Positions 18,968-31,162 of a stretch of 64,000 nt of DNA are shown one piece after another. The notes below the pieces were generated by a model. It ran no database searches and had not been told where the DNA came from. It saw only the letters and a program-made list of their open reading frames with translations. The DNA is taken from the NCBI RefSeq assembly GCF_003058225.1, contig NZ_QBUG01000012.1:1-64000 (forward strand), read 5' to 3'. The stretch is from Promicromonospora sp. AC04. GTDB taxonomy: Bacteria > Actinomycetota > Actinomycetes > Actinomycetales > Cellulomonadaceae. Position 1 is the stretch's first letter, and every line of letters begins with the position of its first letter. A program made the position numbers and the translations under genes.

Positions 18968-19005
18968 AACCTACGAGGACTTCTGTCGGACGTCAAGCAA
19001 AAGTT
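18968..19005 (-). promoter_or_regulatory. promoter and second ROK operator, DUF1080 gene
   Basis: Minus-strand TTGACG (rc at 18991-18996), a 17-nt spacer and TAGGTT (rc at 18968-18973), about 35 nt before the start codon. The overlapping 28-bp element at 18978-19005 (plus strand GACTTCTG ... CAAAAGTT) matches the operon operator at 23 of 28 positions and sits at the same distance (4 nt) from the -10. This ties both transcripts to one regulator. Confidence 0.78.
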
Positions 19006-19309
19006 GTCAGGAGATCATCGTTATGTTTGGAGCAGCGGTCCGGTCCAACGAACTCGGGGCCGAACCGCAGACGGCGAGTCCAAACAAGAGCTCAGGGACG
19101 CACAGCTTTCTGCTCGGCCGCCGGATAGACCCACAACTTGCTGTCGGTTCGGCGAGACCCGGGAGGCCGCCGAACCGCAACTCCCGAGTCGCGGCGAGCG
19201 CCGAACCGCCGGATCCGCGTCCAACAGGGCGCTCGTGGACGTACAACTTTCGGCTCGGCTGCCGGATGGACCGGCATCTTGCGGTTCGGGCGCGGTGGGG
19301 TGTCATCAG
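19006..19309. repeat. non-coding region with degenerate CCGAACCGCAAG repeats
   Basis: No gene is visible in 18933-19382 other than the promoter at its right-hand start. Copies of CCGAACCGC with trailing (A/C)GAGTC lie at 19060, 19170 and 19201, and an inverted GCGGTTCGG at 19281. The same unit forms a tandem array at 45831-46008. CGGCTC(G)GCCGCCGGAT-like blocks are also repeated here (about 19114 and 19250). Confidence 0.55.
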
Positions 19310-19347
19310 CTTGGGGTACCGATCCGGGCTGGATTCGGTACCCCAAG
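19310..19347. terminator. hairpin terminator of ligA
   Basis: 13-bp perfect arms (CTTGGGGTACCGA and complement) with a 12-nt loop, 36 nt beyond the ligA stop codon on the minus strand. Confidence 0.65.
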
Positions 19348-19382
19348 TCGTTCTCGAAGCGGTCCCCCGCGATCGCCGGCGA

Positions 19383-23469
<4,087 letters not shown>

Positions 23470-23496
23470 CGCCGTCGGGCGACGCTCCCGGCAGAC

Positions 23497-23528
23497 GCGG
23501 GCCCGGCCGATCCTTCGGCCGGGCCCGC
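23497..23528. terminator. GC-rich hairpin terminator
   Basis: 14-bp perfect arms (GCGGGCCCGGCCGA and complement) with a TCCT loop, extendable outward through CAGACGC/GCGTCTG with a bulge. It separates the convergent monooxygenase and conservon operons. Confidence 0.7.
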
Positions 23529-23587
23529 GGTGCGTCTGGGGCCAGGCCAGCGGTGCGTGCGACGACGACGCGCGTGCCGCGCACCCG

Positions 23588-24124
23588 TCAGAGACGCGCC
23601 GCCAGCCGGCCCTGCAACGGCGCGTAGTCGTGCTGCGGGAACACGGACGGGAACACCTCGAGCATGGTCGTGATGCTCTCCAGGTGCGGCCGGAGGCCCG
23701 GCTCGCGCAGCGAGACATCGACGAACAGCAGCTGCCACCCGAAGACGCCCTTGGTCAGCCGCAGGACGTCCAGGTACTCGGGATAGCTCAAGGCCAGGTC
23801 GTTGTACCGGGGCGCGTCCCTGACGAGGGCGAGGTACAGGTGCGGGAGGTGGAACTCCCCGTCGAGCGATCGCCCCGACGAGGTCGCGGAGGAGGCGAGC
23901 GACCACTCGCAGGAGAGGGACACGAACCGCAGCGCGCGCTCCAGGACCTCCGCGCTGAGGCGCACGTCGGTCAGGTGCGGCTCGCCGTCCGACAGCGGGT
24001 CGAAGGTCGCCAGCGGGAACGTGATGTCCTGCTGCTCCCAGGTCACGTCGAACAGCGGGCTGTCCACGAGCTCACCGATCGAGTCCGTCTGCAGGGTCTC
24101 GCTCCGCGTCAGGGTCTGCGTCAT
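23588..24124 (-). CDS. unknown protein of the conservon operon
   Basis: A 178-residue soluble protein I do not recognise. It has no signal or membrane segment. The N-terminus is polar (TQTLTRSETLQTDSIGELVD), then comes a mixed, aromatic-rich region (LRFVSLSCEWSLASS, HLPHLYLALVRDAPRYNDL, GVFGWQLLFVDVSL). ATG 24124 overlaps the TGA of the P450 gene by one base (TGATG), so it is coupled to it and ends the six-gene operon. A role with the P450 or as a partner of the conservon output is a contextual guess only. Codon usage matches the neighbours. Confidence 0.7.
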   Translation of the reverse strand: MTQTLTRSETLQTDSIGELVDSPLFDVTWEQQDITFPLATFDPLSDGEPHLTDVRLSAEVLERALRFVSLSCEWSLASSATSSGRSLDGEFHLPHLYLALVRDAPRYNDLALSYPEYLDVLRLTKGVFGWQLLFVDVSLREPGLRPHLESITTMLEVFPSVFPQHDYAPLQGRLAARL

Positions 24125-25380
24125 CAGCGCTCGGCCTGGCCCGTGCCCTCCGGGGACGTGAACCGGACCGGCAGGCTGCGCGGGTAGCGCGACCACGGCG
24201 AGACCGACATCTTGATCGAGTCCGACGACACCTTCAGCTCCATGTCGAGGATGCGGCGCAGCAGGGTGTCCACGGCGATGCGGCCGATGAGCGGGCCGAT
24301 CCGGTGCGCCGGGCACGCGTGCGCGCCCGCGCCCCACGTGAGATGGAACCGGCTGCCCAGCTCCTCCCACGGGTCGTCCGTGCGAATGGCCCGGTCGGCG
24401 TTCGCGGCCGCGACGGCGGGGACGAGGGCGTCGCCGAGCGCGATCCGGCGCCCGCCGAGCTCGCAGTCCTGCCGGGCGAACCGGGGCAGCACGTGCGGCG
24501 CGGGCGGGTTGCGCCGCGACACCTCGTCCAGCGCGTCGTCGAGGTCGAGGCGGCCGCGGCGCACGCGGGCGGCGAACGCCGGGTCGGTCAGGATCATGTG
24601 CAGCGTGCTCGCGATCCACGCGATCTCGGCGTCGTGCCCCAGGCTGAACATCACGCCGATCGAGGCCATGACCTCGACGTCGTTCGCATGGTTCGGGTGG
24701 TTCACCAGGGCGGTGGTCAGGTCCTCGCCCGGCTCCGCCCGGTGCGTCGCGACGAGCACCGCCAGCAGCGACTCCTGCTCGACGGCCGCCGCGCGCGCCT
24801 TCTCCTTGCCGGCGTACAGCGCCTCGGTGAGCTCGTGCATCTTGTTCCCGTCGGACAGGCTCATGCCGAACATCTCGGTCATGACCATCACGGGAACAGC
24901 CACCGCGTACTCGCTCACGAGGTCCGCCTCGCCGCGCGGCATCAGGCGGTCGATGATCGCCTCGCACGTCACCGCGACGGTGCGCGCCAGGCGCTTCTCG
25001 TCGACGGCGCCCAGTGCGTCGTCGAGCGGGGCGCGCAGCCGGCGCTGCTGCATCCCGTCGAGGAAGTAGGCGTTCTCCCGCGGGGCCAGGGCGGCGAACA
25101 CGCCCGAGTCCGCGGGCAGGGAGCGCTCCTTGACGTATCGCCAGTTGCGCGAGTTGCGGGAGAACAGCAACTCGTTGCGCATCACGCTGCTCGCCTCGTC
25201 GTACCCGAGGACGAGCCAGGCGGGAACGCCGGGCTCCAGGTCCATCGGGGCCACCGGACCCCAGTCGTCACGGAGCCGCTCGTAGAGCTTGTGCGGGTCC
25301 CGAGCCGTCGTGATGTCCGACAGCTGCATCCGGTCTGGAATGTCCTCCAGGCGCCGATACAGTCTGTTGGCCAATGTCAC
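24124..25380 (-). CDS. cytochrome P450 of the conservon (CvnE-like)
   Basis: A 418-residue soluble P450. The heme loop is visible as LTWGAGAHACPAHRIG (Cys ligand at about 359), although the normal Phe is replaced by Trp/Leu context and the post-Cys Gly by Ala. The K-helix ExxR is EVSRRNPPAP. The I-helix reads SIGVMFSLGHDAEIAW: the usual acid-Thr pair (Asp/Glu-Thr) is Asp-Ala-Glu, so oxygen activation may be atypical. GTG 25380 overlaps the CvnD stop by 4 nt (GTGA). In streptomycetes, P450s ending conservons associate with the CvnB-D membrane complex, which supports the placement; the substrate is unknown. Confidence 0.88.
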   Translation of the reverse strand: MTLANRLYRRLEDIPDRMQLSDITTARDPHKLYERLRDDWGPVAPMDLEPGVPAWLVLGYDEASSVMRNELLFSRNSRNWRYVKERSLPADSGVFAALAPRENAYFLDGMQQRRLRAPLDDALGAVDEKRLARTVAVTCEAIIDRLMPRGEADLVSEYAVAVPVMVMTEMFGMSLSDGNKMHELTEALYAGKEKARAAAVEQESLLAVLVATHRAEPGEDLTTALVNHPNHANDVEVMASIGVMFSLGHDAEIAWIASTLHMILTDPAFAARVRRGRLDLDDALDEVSRRNPPAPHVLPRFARQDCELGGRRIALGDALVPAVAAANADRAIRTDDPWEELGSRFHLTWGAGAHACPAHRIGPLIGRIAVDTLLRRILDMELKVSSDSIKMSVSPWSRYPRSLPVRFTSPEGTGQAER

Positions 25381-25988
25381 GCGTTGACCTTTTGGAACAC
25401 CGGGAAGGTCATGGCGTGCTCGACCAGGGTGATCAGGGTCAGGACGGCGGACGGCCGGTCGCGTGCGTCGCACTCCACGATGGGCGTCTCCGGCAGCAGG
25501 TCCAGCGCCGCGCGGACCCGCTCCAGCGGGTAGTCCGGCGAGTCCGGGAACTGGTTGACGACCACCGTGAACGGGATCTTGGTGTGCAGCTCGAGCTGGT
25601 CCAGAACCTCGAAGCTGTCCTCGAGGTGCCGGGTGTCGATCAGGACCAGCGCGCCGACGGCGCCGTCGGCCAGTCCCGCCCACAGATCCCAGAAGCGGCG
25701 CTGACCCGGGGTGCCGAACAGGTACAGGGCGATGTCGTCGGTCACGGTGATGCGACCGAAGTCCATCGCGACCGTCGTCGTCTCCTTGTTCGGCTGCCCC
25801 GGGTCGATGCCCACGCTGGCCGTGGTGATCCGCTCCTCGGTACGCAGCGGATCGATCTCGCTGACCGCGCCGATCAGTGTCGTCTTGCCCACCCCGAAAG
25901 CGCCCACGACGAGGATCTTGACCGACCGTGCAACGGTCGGCGCCAGATGCTGTCCAGGTGCAGTGCGGTCAGAGTTTGCGGAGTCCAT
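25377..25988 (-). CDS. cvnD: conservon GTP-binding protein CvnD
   Basis: A 203-residue small GTPase-like protein. The P-loop is GAFGVGKTT (about 29-37), switch II is FGTPGQRRFWDLWAG in which the usual DTPG Asp is replaced, and the base-specificity motif is VVNQF rather than NKxD; both changes are normal for CvnD/MglA-like conservon GTPases. It probably cycles at the membrane with the roadblock protein and the histidine kinase-like CvnA. The start overlaps the end of cvnC by 20 nt. Confidence 0.92.
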   Translation of the reverse strand: MDSANSDRTAPGQHLAPTVARSVKILVVGAFGVGKTTLIGAVSEIDPLRTEERITTASVGIDPGQPNKETTTVAMDFGRITVTDDIALYLFGTPGQRRFWDLWAGLADGAVGALVLIDTRHLEDSFEVLDQLELHTKIPFTVVVNQFPDSPDYPLERVRAALDLLPETPIVECDARDRPSAVLTLITLVEHAMTFPVFQKVNA

Positions 25989-26322
25989 CGAGAATCTTCT
26001 CCAGGATGTCCTTGCCGGGCAGGACGTGCGCTTGATGGTTGGAACGAATCGTCAGGTTCCCCGCGTCGACCAGGTCCGAGACCATGACCGTCACGAGACT
26101 TGCCGGTAGCTGCAGGTACGCCGCCACCTCTGCGAGCGCGAGCGTGCCGTGGCACAGCTGCACCAGCTCACGCTCGAGCCGCCCCGCCGTCGAGAGCACT
26201 GGCCGGCTCTCGACGGCGCGCAGCAGCGTTTCCGGTCGCAGAGTGTTCCGCGACGGGTGCGCACGCCCCGAGGTGAGTACGTACGAGCGCACCGGGTGGT
26301 CGCGGTACTCCTCGGTGTCCAT
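25969..26322 (-). CDS. cvnC: DUF742 protein CvnC
   Basis: A 117-residue DUF742 protein, third gene of the conservon. The domain is recognisable by RSYVLTSGRAHPSRNTL at the N-terminus and a winged-helix-like body (LCHGTLALAEVAAYLQLPAS, VMVSDLVDAGNLTIRS). Its biochemical role is not established; it belongs to the CvnA-D signalling complex. ATG 26322 lies 110 nt after the cvnB stop, the longest gap in the operon. The gap holds no other frame. Confidence 0.9.
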   Translation of the reverse strand: MDTEEYRDHPVRSYVLTSGRAHPSRNTLRPETLLRAVESRPVLSTAGRLERELVQLCHGTLALAEVAAYLQLPASLVTVMVSDLVDAGNLTIRSNHQAHVLPGKDILEKILDGLRKL

Positions 26323-26432
26323 CCCCTCGCCCCCTGTCGGTCGGTCAGGTATCGGTCGAGCTGGTGGTGCCTTGAACCCCCGGGCCGCGTAGGGCTCGAG
26401 TACTGCTTTCCGAGACGACGCCGGAGACGGGC

Positions 26433-26846
26433 TCAGTTGGAGATCCGCTCCGTGCCCAGCGTGCGTTCCCCGATCATGAGGACCTGGGCCTGCATCTGCT
26501 GGGCAATCAGCGCCGGGTCGATCACCGTGTCCGTGACGACCGCGAGGCGGGAGCCGTCGCCGGCCCCTCGGACAAAGAGGAACCCGCCGTCGTACTCCAC
26601 CATCACCTGGCGGATCGTGTCACTGTTCCCGAACTCCCTGGCCATTCCGATCCCCAGTGCAGCAAGTCCGGCACATGCCGCGGCTACCTTGTCGGCCACG
26701 TCCAGCGGGGTCTGTTCCGTCCGAACCTTCATCAGCCCGTCCGAGGTGAGCACCACAACATGCTTGACACCCCGTACCCCACTGATGAGCTCGAGCATCC
26801 AGCTGTTGCCGTCGGTGCTCGTCATGCCGTCGGCCTGCGTAGTCAT
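26433..26846 (-). CDS. cvnB: roadblock/LC7 protein CvnB
   Basis: A 137-residue roadblock/LC7-fold protein. The characteristic helix-strand pattern SWMLELISGVRGVKHVVVLTSDGLM is followed by ADKVAAACAGLAALGIGMA and the strand pair GGFLFVRGAGDGSRLAVVTD. Roadblock proteins act as GTPase-activating or scaffold partners of MglA-type GTPases, here CvnD. ATG 26846 overlaps the cvnA stop (ATGA); an internal ATG eight codons in is a weaker alternative. Confidence 0.92.
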   Translation of the reverse strand: MTTQADGMTSTDGNSWMLELISGVRGVKHVVVLTSDGLMKVRTEQTPLDVADKVAAACAGLAALGIGMAREFGNSDTIRQVMVEYDGGFLFVRGAGDGSRLAVVTDTVIDPALIAQQMQAQVLMIGERTLGTERISN

Positions 26847-28525
26847 CGGTCCTCCGAAGTTCCGCCGGCTCCAGCCGACGGTTCGCTGCTGTCAGGTGAG
26901 TCCCCGAACCGGGCCTCGCTCGAGCTGAAGAAGGCGCCCATCCACTCACCGGCCTCTTCGGCCGTCTGAGCGGGGCCAGGAGCTTCGGTACGGGGCTCCT
27001 GTCTGGTCTCGGTCCGGTCGTCGGGCAAGTCCGTCTCTCCACGGCGTGACCGCCGCTGCGGAAGCGCAGCCGGCTCGGGGAACTCTTCGTCCTCAGGGCG
27101 GGCTCGCCCAGGGCGTAGGGGCAGCTCGCCAGGGGCCTTCACCTGGGCACCGGCCACGGGCGTCTCCTCCTCGTCGACCACGTCGCCGGCCACGCTCAGC
27201 GGCTCGACGGGCAGCACGGTCACGGCGTCGGGCGCCGCGGGCGCGGGCCACTCGTCGTCGTCGGCAGGCTTCGCGGTGGGCAGCTCGGGCGCGAGCGGCG
27301 CCTCGACGACAGCAGTGGCAGCTCGGCTGGACGCCAGCGCCGCGACCCCGGTGGAGGGCATGCTGGCGCTCGGCAGGGTCGCCGACGGCGTGAGCATGCC
27401 CGACGGCACGACGGCCTCGGTGAGCTCGGCCGGAATCATGACGATGGCGCGGAGCCCGCCGTACACCGACTCGGTGACGTCCACGCGGAAGCCGTGGCGA
27501 CGCGCGTAGGTACCGACCACGGCGAGGCCCGTCTGCGGGATCTCGCCCAGCTCGGTGATGCTGATCTCGCGCTTGCCGGAGGCGATGTCGCGCGCCTGCT
27601 CGAGCTGCTTGAGGTCGAGGCCGACGCCGCAGTCGTCGATCTCGACGACGGCGCCCCGCTGCACCTGGCGCAGCGCGACGAGCACCTGCGTGGTCGGCGG
27701 GGAGGACTGCGTTGCGTTGGACAGCAGCTCGGCCACGAGGTGGATGAGCGGCTCGACGATGCGCGCCGAGACGGCGACGCCGGGGTCACCCGACACCTCG
27801 ACCCGGTGGAACGCCGTGATGCGGCTGGCTGCGCCCTTGACGACGTCGGGCAGCGGGAGCGGCTCGCTCCACTGCTGGCCCGGCCACTCGCCGCACAGGG
27901 CCGCGAGGCTCTGGGCCTGGCGGGCCTGCTGGGCCGCCGCGTGGTCGACGCGCATGGAGGTCTGCAGGATGTCCGCGTCGGTGGGGTGGCGCTGCACCAT
28001 GCGCGCCGCCTCCTCCTGGATGCGGTGCGCGGCGGCCTGGACCTTGCGGCTCAGGGCGACCACGGCGACCTGGACCGCGTCGCGGCGCGCGACGCGCTCC
28101 TCCTGCACCCGGGCGAGCATCGCGGCGGCCTCGTCGAGACGAGCCTGCGCGCGGGAGTCACCCGGAAGGTGCGGGAGGGGAGGGGCGGGCTCGCTGTCGA
28201 GGAACGCGGGCAGCTGCTCCTTCGCCAGGGCGTCGAGGGCGGTGGAGGCCGCCTCGGCGCGCTCCTCGGCCCGGCGGTACGCGAGGACCAGTTCGTCGTG
28301 CGCGGCCATGTCGTCCCGTGAGGACCGCGCGGCGATCAGTGCGGCCGCAACGGCCAGACCGACGGCGGCGATGCCGACGAGCCATGCGGGCCACGTGGAG
28401 CTGGCGCCCGTGGCAGTGAAAAGGACGGGTGCTACGAGTACGTAAGCAAGCACGCCGGCGACGCACACCCAGGGTGCAACCTGGCGCAGCCTGCTCGGCG
28501 GAGGAGAAGAAGACATCGAGCTCAC
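26843..28525 (-). CDS. cvnA: conservon sensor histidine kinase-like protein CvnA
   Basis: A 560-residue membrane protein. Two hydrophobic segments lie near the N-terminus (about 16-36 and 45-66), followed by a coiled, Ala/Glu-rich region (about 75-190). Then comes a HATPase_c domain (about 265-370) with N box ELLSNATQSS, DDCGVGL and GLAVVGTYARRHG. A phospho-accepting His box of classical kinases is not evident. The last 190 residues are Pro/Glu/Ala-rich and look disordered. GTG 28525 was preferred to ATG 28516 because a GGGGG tract lies 9 nt upstream. It is the first gene of cvnA-B-C-D-P450-unknown, with overlaps at most junctions. Confidence 0.9.
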   Translation of the reverse strand: MSSMSSSPPPSRLRQVAPWVCVAGVLAYVLVAPVLFTATGASSTWPAWLVGIAAVGLAVAAALIAARSSRDDMAAHDELVLAYRRAEERAEAASTALDALAKEQLPAFLDSEPAPPLPHLPGDSRAQARLDEAAAMLARVQEERVARRDAVQVAVVALSRKVQAAAHRIQEEAARMVQRHPTDADILQTSMRVDHAAAQQARQAQSLAALCGEWPGQQWSEPLPLPDVVKGAASRITAFHRVEVSGDPGVAVSARIVEPLIHLVAELLSNATQSSPPTTQVLVALRQVQRGAVVEIDDCGVGLDLKQLEQARDIASGKREISITELGEIPQTGLAVVGTYARRHGFRVDVTESVYGGLRAIVMIPAELTEAVVPSGMLTPSATLPSASMPSTGVAALASSRAATAVVEAPLAPELPTAKPADDDEWPAPAAPDAVTVLPVEPLSVAGDVVDEEETPVAGAQVKAPGELPLRPGRARPEDEEFPEPAALPQRRSRRGETDLPDDRTETRQEPRTEAPGPAQTAEEAGEWMGAFFSSSEARFGDSPDSSEPSAGAGGTSEDR

Positions 28526-28895
28526 CGAGCCGATCCCCCTAAGAGTTGTCTCGTCAGAGTTTGGGAAGCCCGGACACGGCGAAAACCGCAGCCTGCTCCA
28601 CGAACTCGGCTGAAGGAGGCGAACAACCCCCTGGAGTGCAGTTTCTACCACAGGGCGTCCCACGCGTGGAAGGGCAGGAGCGTGGTGCGACGAGCGAAAA
28701 TAAGTGCCAATGAGGATTGTGGACGGCCCTAGGCCTGGTAACGCCTCAAAACAGCAAAAATCGGGCACACAAGATTCAGGTGCACGGCAAGCGGCACGAC
28801 GGCGGCGACGGGGCGGGTCTCGCCGTCCGAGGGGTTCGTGAGGGTCTGTGGAAAACGTCGGCGGACTCTCCGACCGGCCGCGTAGGGTGCTCTCC
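28526..28895. promoter_or_regulatory. divergent intergenic region, conservon / prolyl oligopeptidase
   Basis: No gene is seen. A minus-strand promoter candidate for the conservon is TTCCAC (rc at 28666-28671), an 18-nt spacer and TAGAAA (rc at 28642-28647), giving a leader of about 110 nt. For the plus-strand peptidase a leaderless -10 TAGGGT lies at 28883-28888. An AT-richer patch at 28697-28780 may hold further sites. Confidence 0.4.
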
Positions 28896-31055
28896 ATGAG
28901 CGTCGAGCACACCCAGACCGCACCCCGAACCGCTCTCCCGGCAACCCCCCTCGACCCCACCGCGACCGACCCGTTCGCGTGGCTCGAGGACGTCGAGGGC
29001 GACACCGCCCTGGACTGGGTGCGCGAGCGCAACACGCACAGTGCGGCCGCCCTCGGCGGCCCCGCCTTCGCCGAGACCGAGCGGGCGGTACGCGAGGTCC
29101 TCGACTCGGACGACAAGATCCCGCACGTCTCGAAGGTCGGCGAGCACTACTACAACTTCTGGCAGGACGCCGAGCACGAGCGCGGCCTGTGGCGCCGCAC
29201 CACGCTCGACTCCTACCGGACCGCCGAGCCCGAGTGGGAGACCGTCCTCGACCTCGACGCCCTCGCGGAGCAGGAGGGCGAGAGCTGGGTCTGGCACGGC
29301 GCGAGCGTCCTGCGCCCGACGCCGGAGCAGCTCGCGGCGGGCGAGCCCCGCCGGCACGCGCTGGTCGACCTGTCGCCCGGCGGCTCCGACTCGGACGTGA
29401 CGCGCGAGTTCGACCTGGTCACCAAGCAGTTCGTGACGGAGGCCGACGGCGGGTTCGTCCGGGCCCAGGCCAAGGGCGGGCTGGCGTGGGTCGACGCCGA
29501 CACGGTGTACGTGCACACGGACTTCGGCGCGGGCACGATGACGCCGTCGGGCTACCCCCGGCAGGTGAAGCGGTGGCGCCGCGGGACCCCTCTGGCCGAG
29601 GCGACCCTCGTCTACGAGGGCACCGAGCAGGACATGTACATCAGCGCGTCCCGCTCGCACACCCCGGGCTTCGAGCGGGACCTGGTGCACCGCGCGCTGC
29701 GGTTCTACGCCAACGAGACGTACCTGGCCACGAACGTGGGCACGCCCGAGCAGACCCTCACCAAGATCGACGTGCCCGACTCGGCGAACGTCGGCCTGCA
29801 CCGCGAGTGGATGCTGGTGCGGCTGCGCGACGACTGGGCGCTCGGCGACACGACCCACCGCGCCGGGTCCCTGCTGGCCGCCCCCTTCGACGACTTCATG
29901 GCCGGGTCCCGCGACCTGACGGTCCTCTTCGAGCCGACGGCGACGACGTCGCTCGCCGGGATCACCTGGACCCGGAACCACCTCGTGCTCAACGTGCTCG
30001 ACGACGTGAAGAACCTGCTGCACGTGCTGACGCCGCCGGCCTCGCCGGCCGGCGAGTGGGTCCCCTCCGACCTCCCCGTGGGCGGCGAGCTGCTCACGGT
30101 CGGCGTCGGCGCCGTGGACGTCGTCGACTCCGACGACGTCTGGGTGGTCACCACCGGGTACCTGACGCCGTCGACGCTGGCGCGCACCACCGTCGTCGGT
30201 CCCGGCGAGGAGCCCGGGACGCCCGAGGTGCTCAAGTCCGCGCCGTCGTACTTCGAGGCGGCGGGCCTGGAGGTCCGCCAGCAGTTCACGGAGTCGGACG
30301 ACGGCACGCGCGTCCCGTACTTCGTCGTCGGCCGGGCGGACCTCGTCTCCGGGGCGGCCGGCCCGGCGCCGACCCTGCTGTGGGGCTACGGCGGGTTCGA
30401 GCACGCGATCCTGCCCGGCTACTCGGGCACGGTCGGACGCGCGTGGCTGGACCGCGGCGGGGTGTACGCCGTGGCCAACATCCGCGGCGGCGGCGAGTAC
30501 GGGCCGGCCTGGCACCAGGCCGCGCTGAAGGCGAACCGGCACAAGGCGTACGAGGACTTCGCCGCCGTCGCGCGCGACCTCGTCGCCCAGGGCATCACCG
30601 TCCCCGCGCGGCTCGGGATGGAGGGCCGCTCCAACGGCGGGCTGCTCGCCGGCAACATGCTGACGCAGTACCCGGAGCTGTTCGGGGCGATCATCGTGGG
30701 TGTGCCGCTGCTGGACATGAAGCGGTACTCGCACCTGCTCGCGGGCGCGTCGTGGATGGCCGAGTACGGCGACCCGGACACCGACGACTGGGAGTTCGTG
30801 CGGACGTTCTCGCCGTATCACCTGTTCGACGCCGCGCGGGAGTACCCGCCGGTGCTGTTCACGACGTCGACCAAGGACGACCGCGTGCACCCCGGCCACG
30901 CCCGCAAGATGGCGGCGCTCATGCTGGCCGCGGGCAAGGACGTGACGTACTACGAGAACATCGAGGGCGGCCACGGCGGGGCGGCGAACAACGCGCAGGC
31001 GGCCTACATGGCGGCCACGCACTGGACGTTCCTGTGGCAACGCCTGGCCGCCTGA
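28896..31055 (+). CDS. S9 family prolyl oligopeptidase
   Basis: A 719-residue serine peptidase of the prolyl oligopeptidase family without a signal, so probably cytoplasmic, cleaving short proline-containing peptides. The N-terminal part (DPFAWLEDVEGDTALDWVRE, about 25-44) and beta-propeller lead to a C-terminal alpha/beta hydrolase. There, the nucleophile is GRSNGGLLAG, the oxyanion/strand element is IRGGGEYGPAWH, the acid is in TKDDRVHPGHA and the His is in IEGGHGGA. ATG 28896 lies 7 nt after TAGGGT, suggesting a leaderless transcript; no ribosome site is seen. It sits between the conservon and the DUF559-like gene in the accessory block and ends at a palindromic terminator. Confidence 0.93.
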   Translation: MSVEHTQTAPRTALPATPLDPTATDPFAWLEDVEGDTALDWVRERNTHSAAALGGPAFAETERAVREVLDSDDKIPHVSKVGEHYYNFWQDAEHERGLWRRTTLDSYRTAEPEWETVLDLDALAEQEGESWVWHGASVLRPTPEQLAAGEPRRHALVDLSPGGSDSDVTREFDLVTKQFVTEADGGFVRAQAKGGLAWVDADTVYVHTDFGAGTMTPSGYPRQVKRWRRGTPLAEATLVYEGTEQDMYISASRSHTPGFERDLVHRALRFYANETYLATNVGTPEQTLTKIDVPDSANVGLHREWMLVRLRDDWALGDTTHRAGSLLAAPFDDFMAGSRDLTVLFEPTATTSLAGITWTRNHLVLNVLDDVKNLLHVLTPPASPAGEWVPSDLPVGGELLTVGVGAVDVVDSDDVWVVTTGYLTPSTLARTTVVGPGEEPGTPEVLKSAPSYFEAAGLEVRQQFTESDDGTRVPYFVVGRADLVSGAAGPAPTLLWGYGGFEHAILPGYSGTVGRAWLDRGGVYAVANIRGGGEYGPAWHQAALKANRHKAYEDFAAVARDLVAQGITVPARLGMEGRSNGGLLAGNMLTQYPELFGAIIVGVPLLDMKRYSHLLAGASWMAEYGDPDTDDWEFVRTFSPYHLFDAAREYPPVLFTTSTKDDRVHPGHARKMAALMLAAGKDVTYYENIEGGHGGAANNAQAAYMAATHWTFLWQRLAA

Positions 31056-31068
31056 CGCCGGACGACGA

Positions 31069-31103
31069 CACTGACTCGGCGCATTCAAGTCGCCGAGTCA
31101 GTG
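31069..31103. terminator. palindrome, CTGACTCGGCG family copy 1
   Basis: 13-bp perfect arms (CACTGACTCGGCG and complement) with the 9-nt loop CATTCAAGT, directly after the peptidase stop. Near-identical elements flank the other side of the next gene (32272-32356). Confidence 0.7.
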
Positions 31104-31162
31104 GCATTGTCCGACCCGCTGACTGACTCGACGCTCTCCGGACGCCGAGGCAGTCGGCGGGT

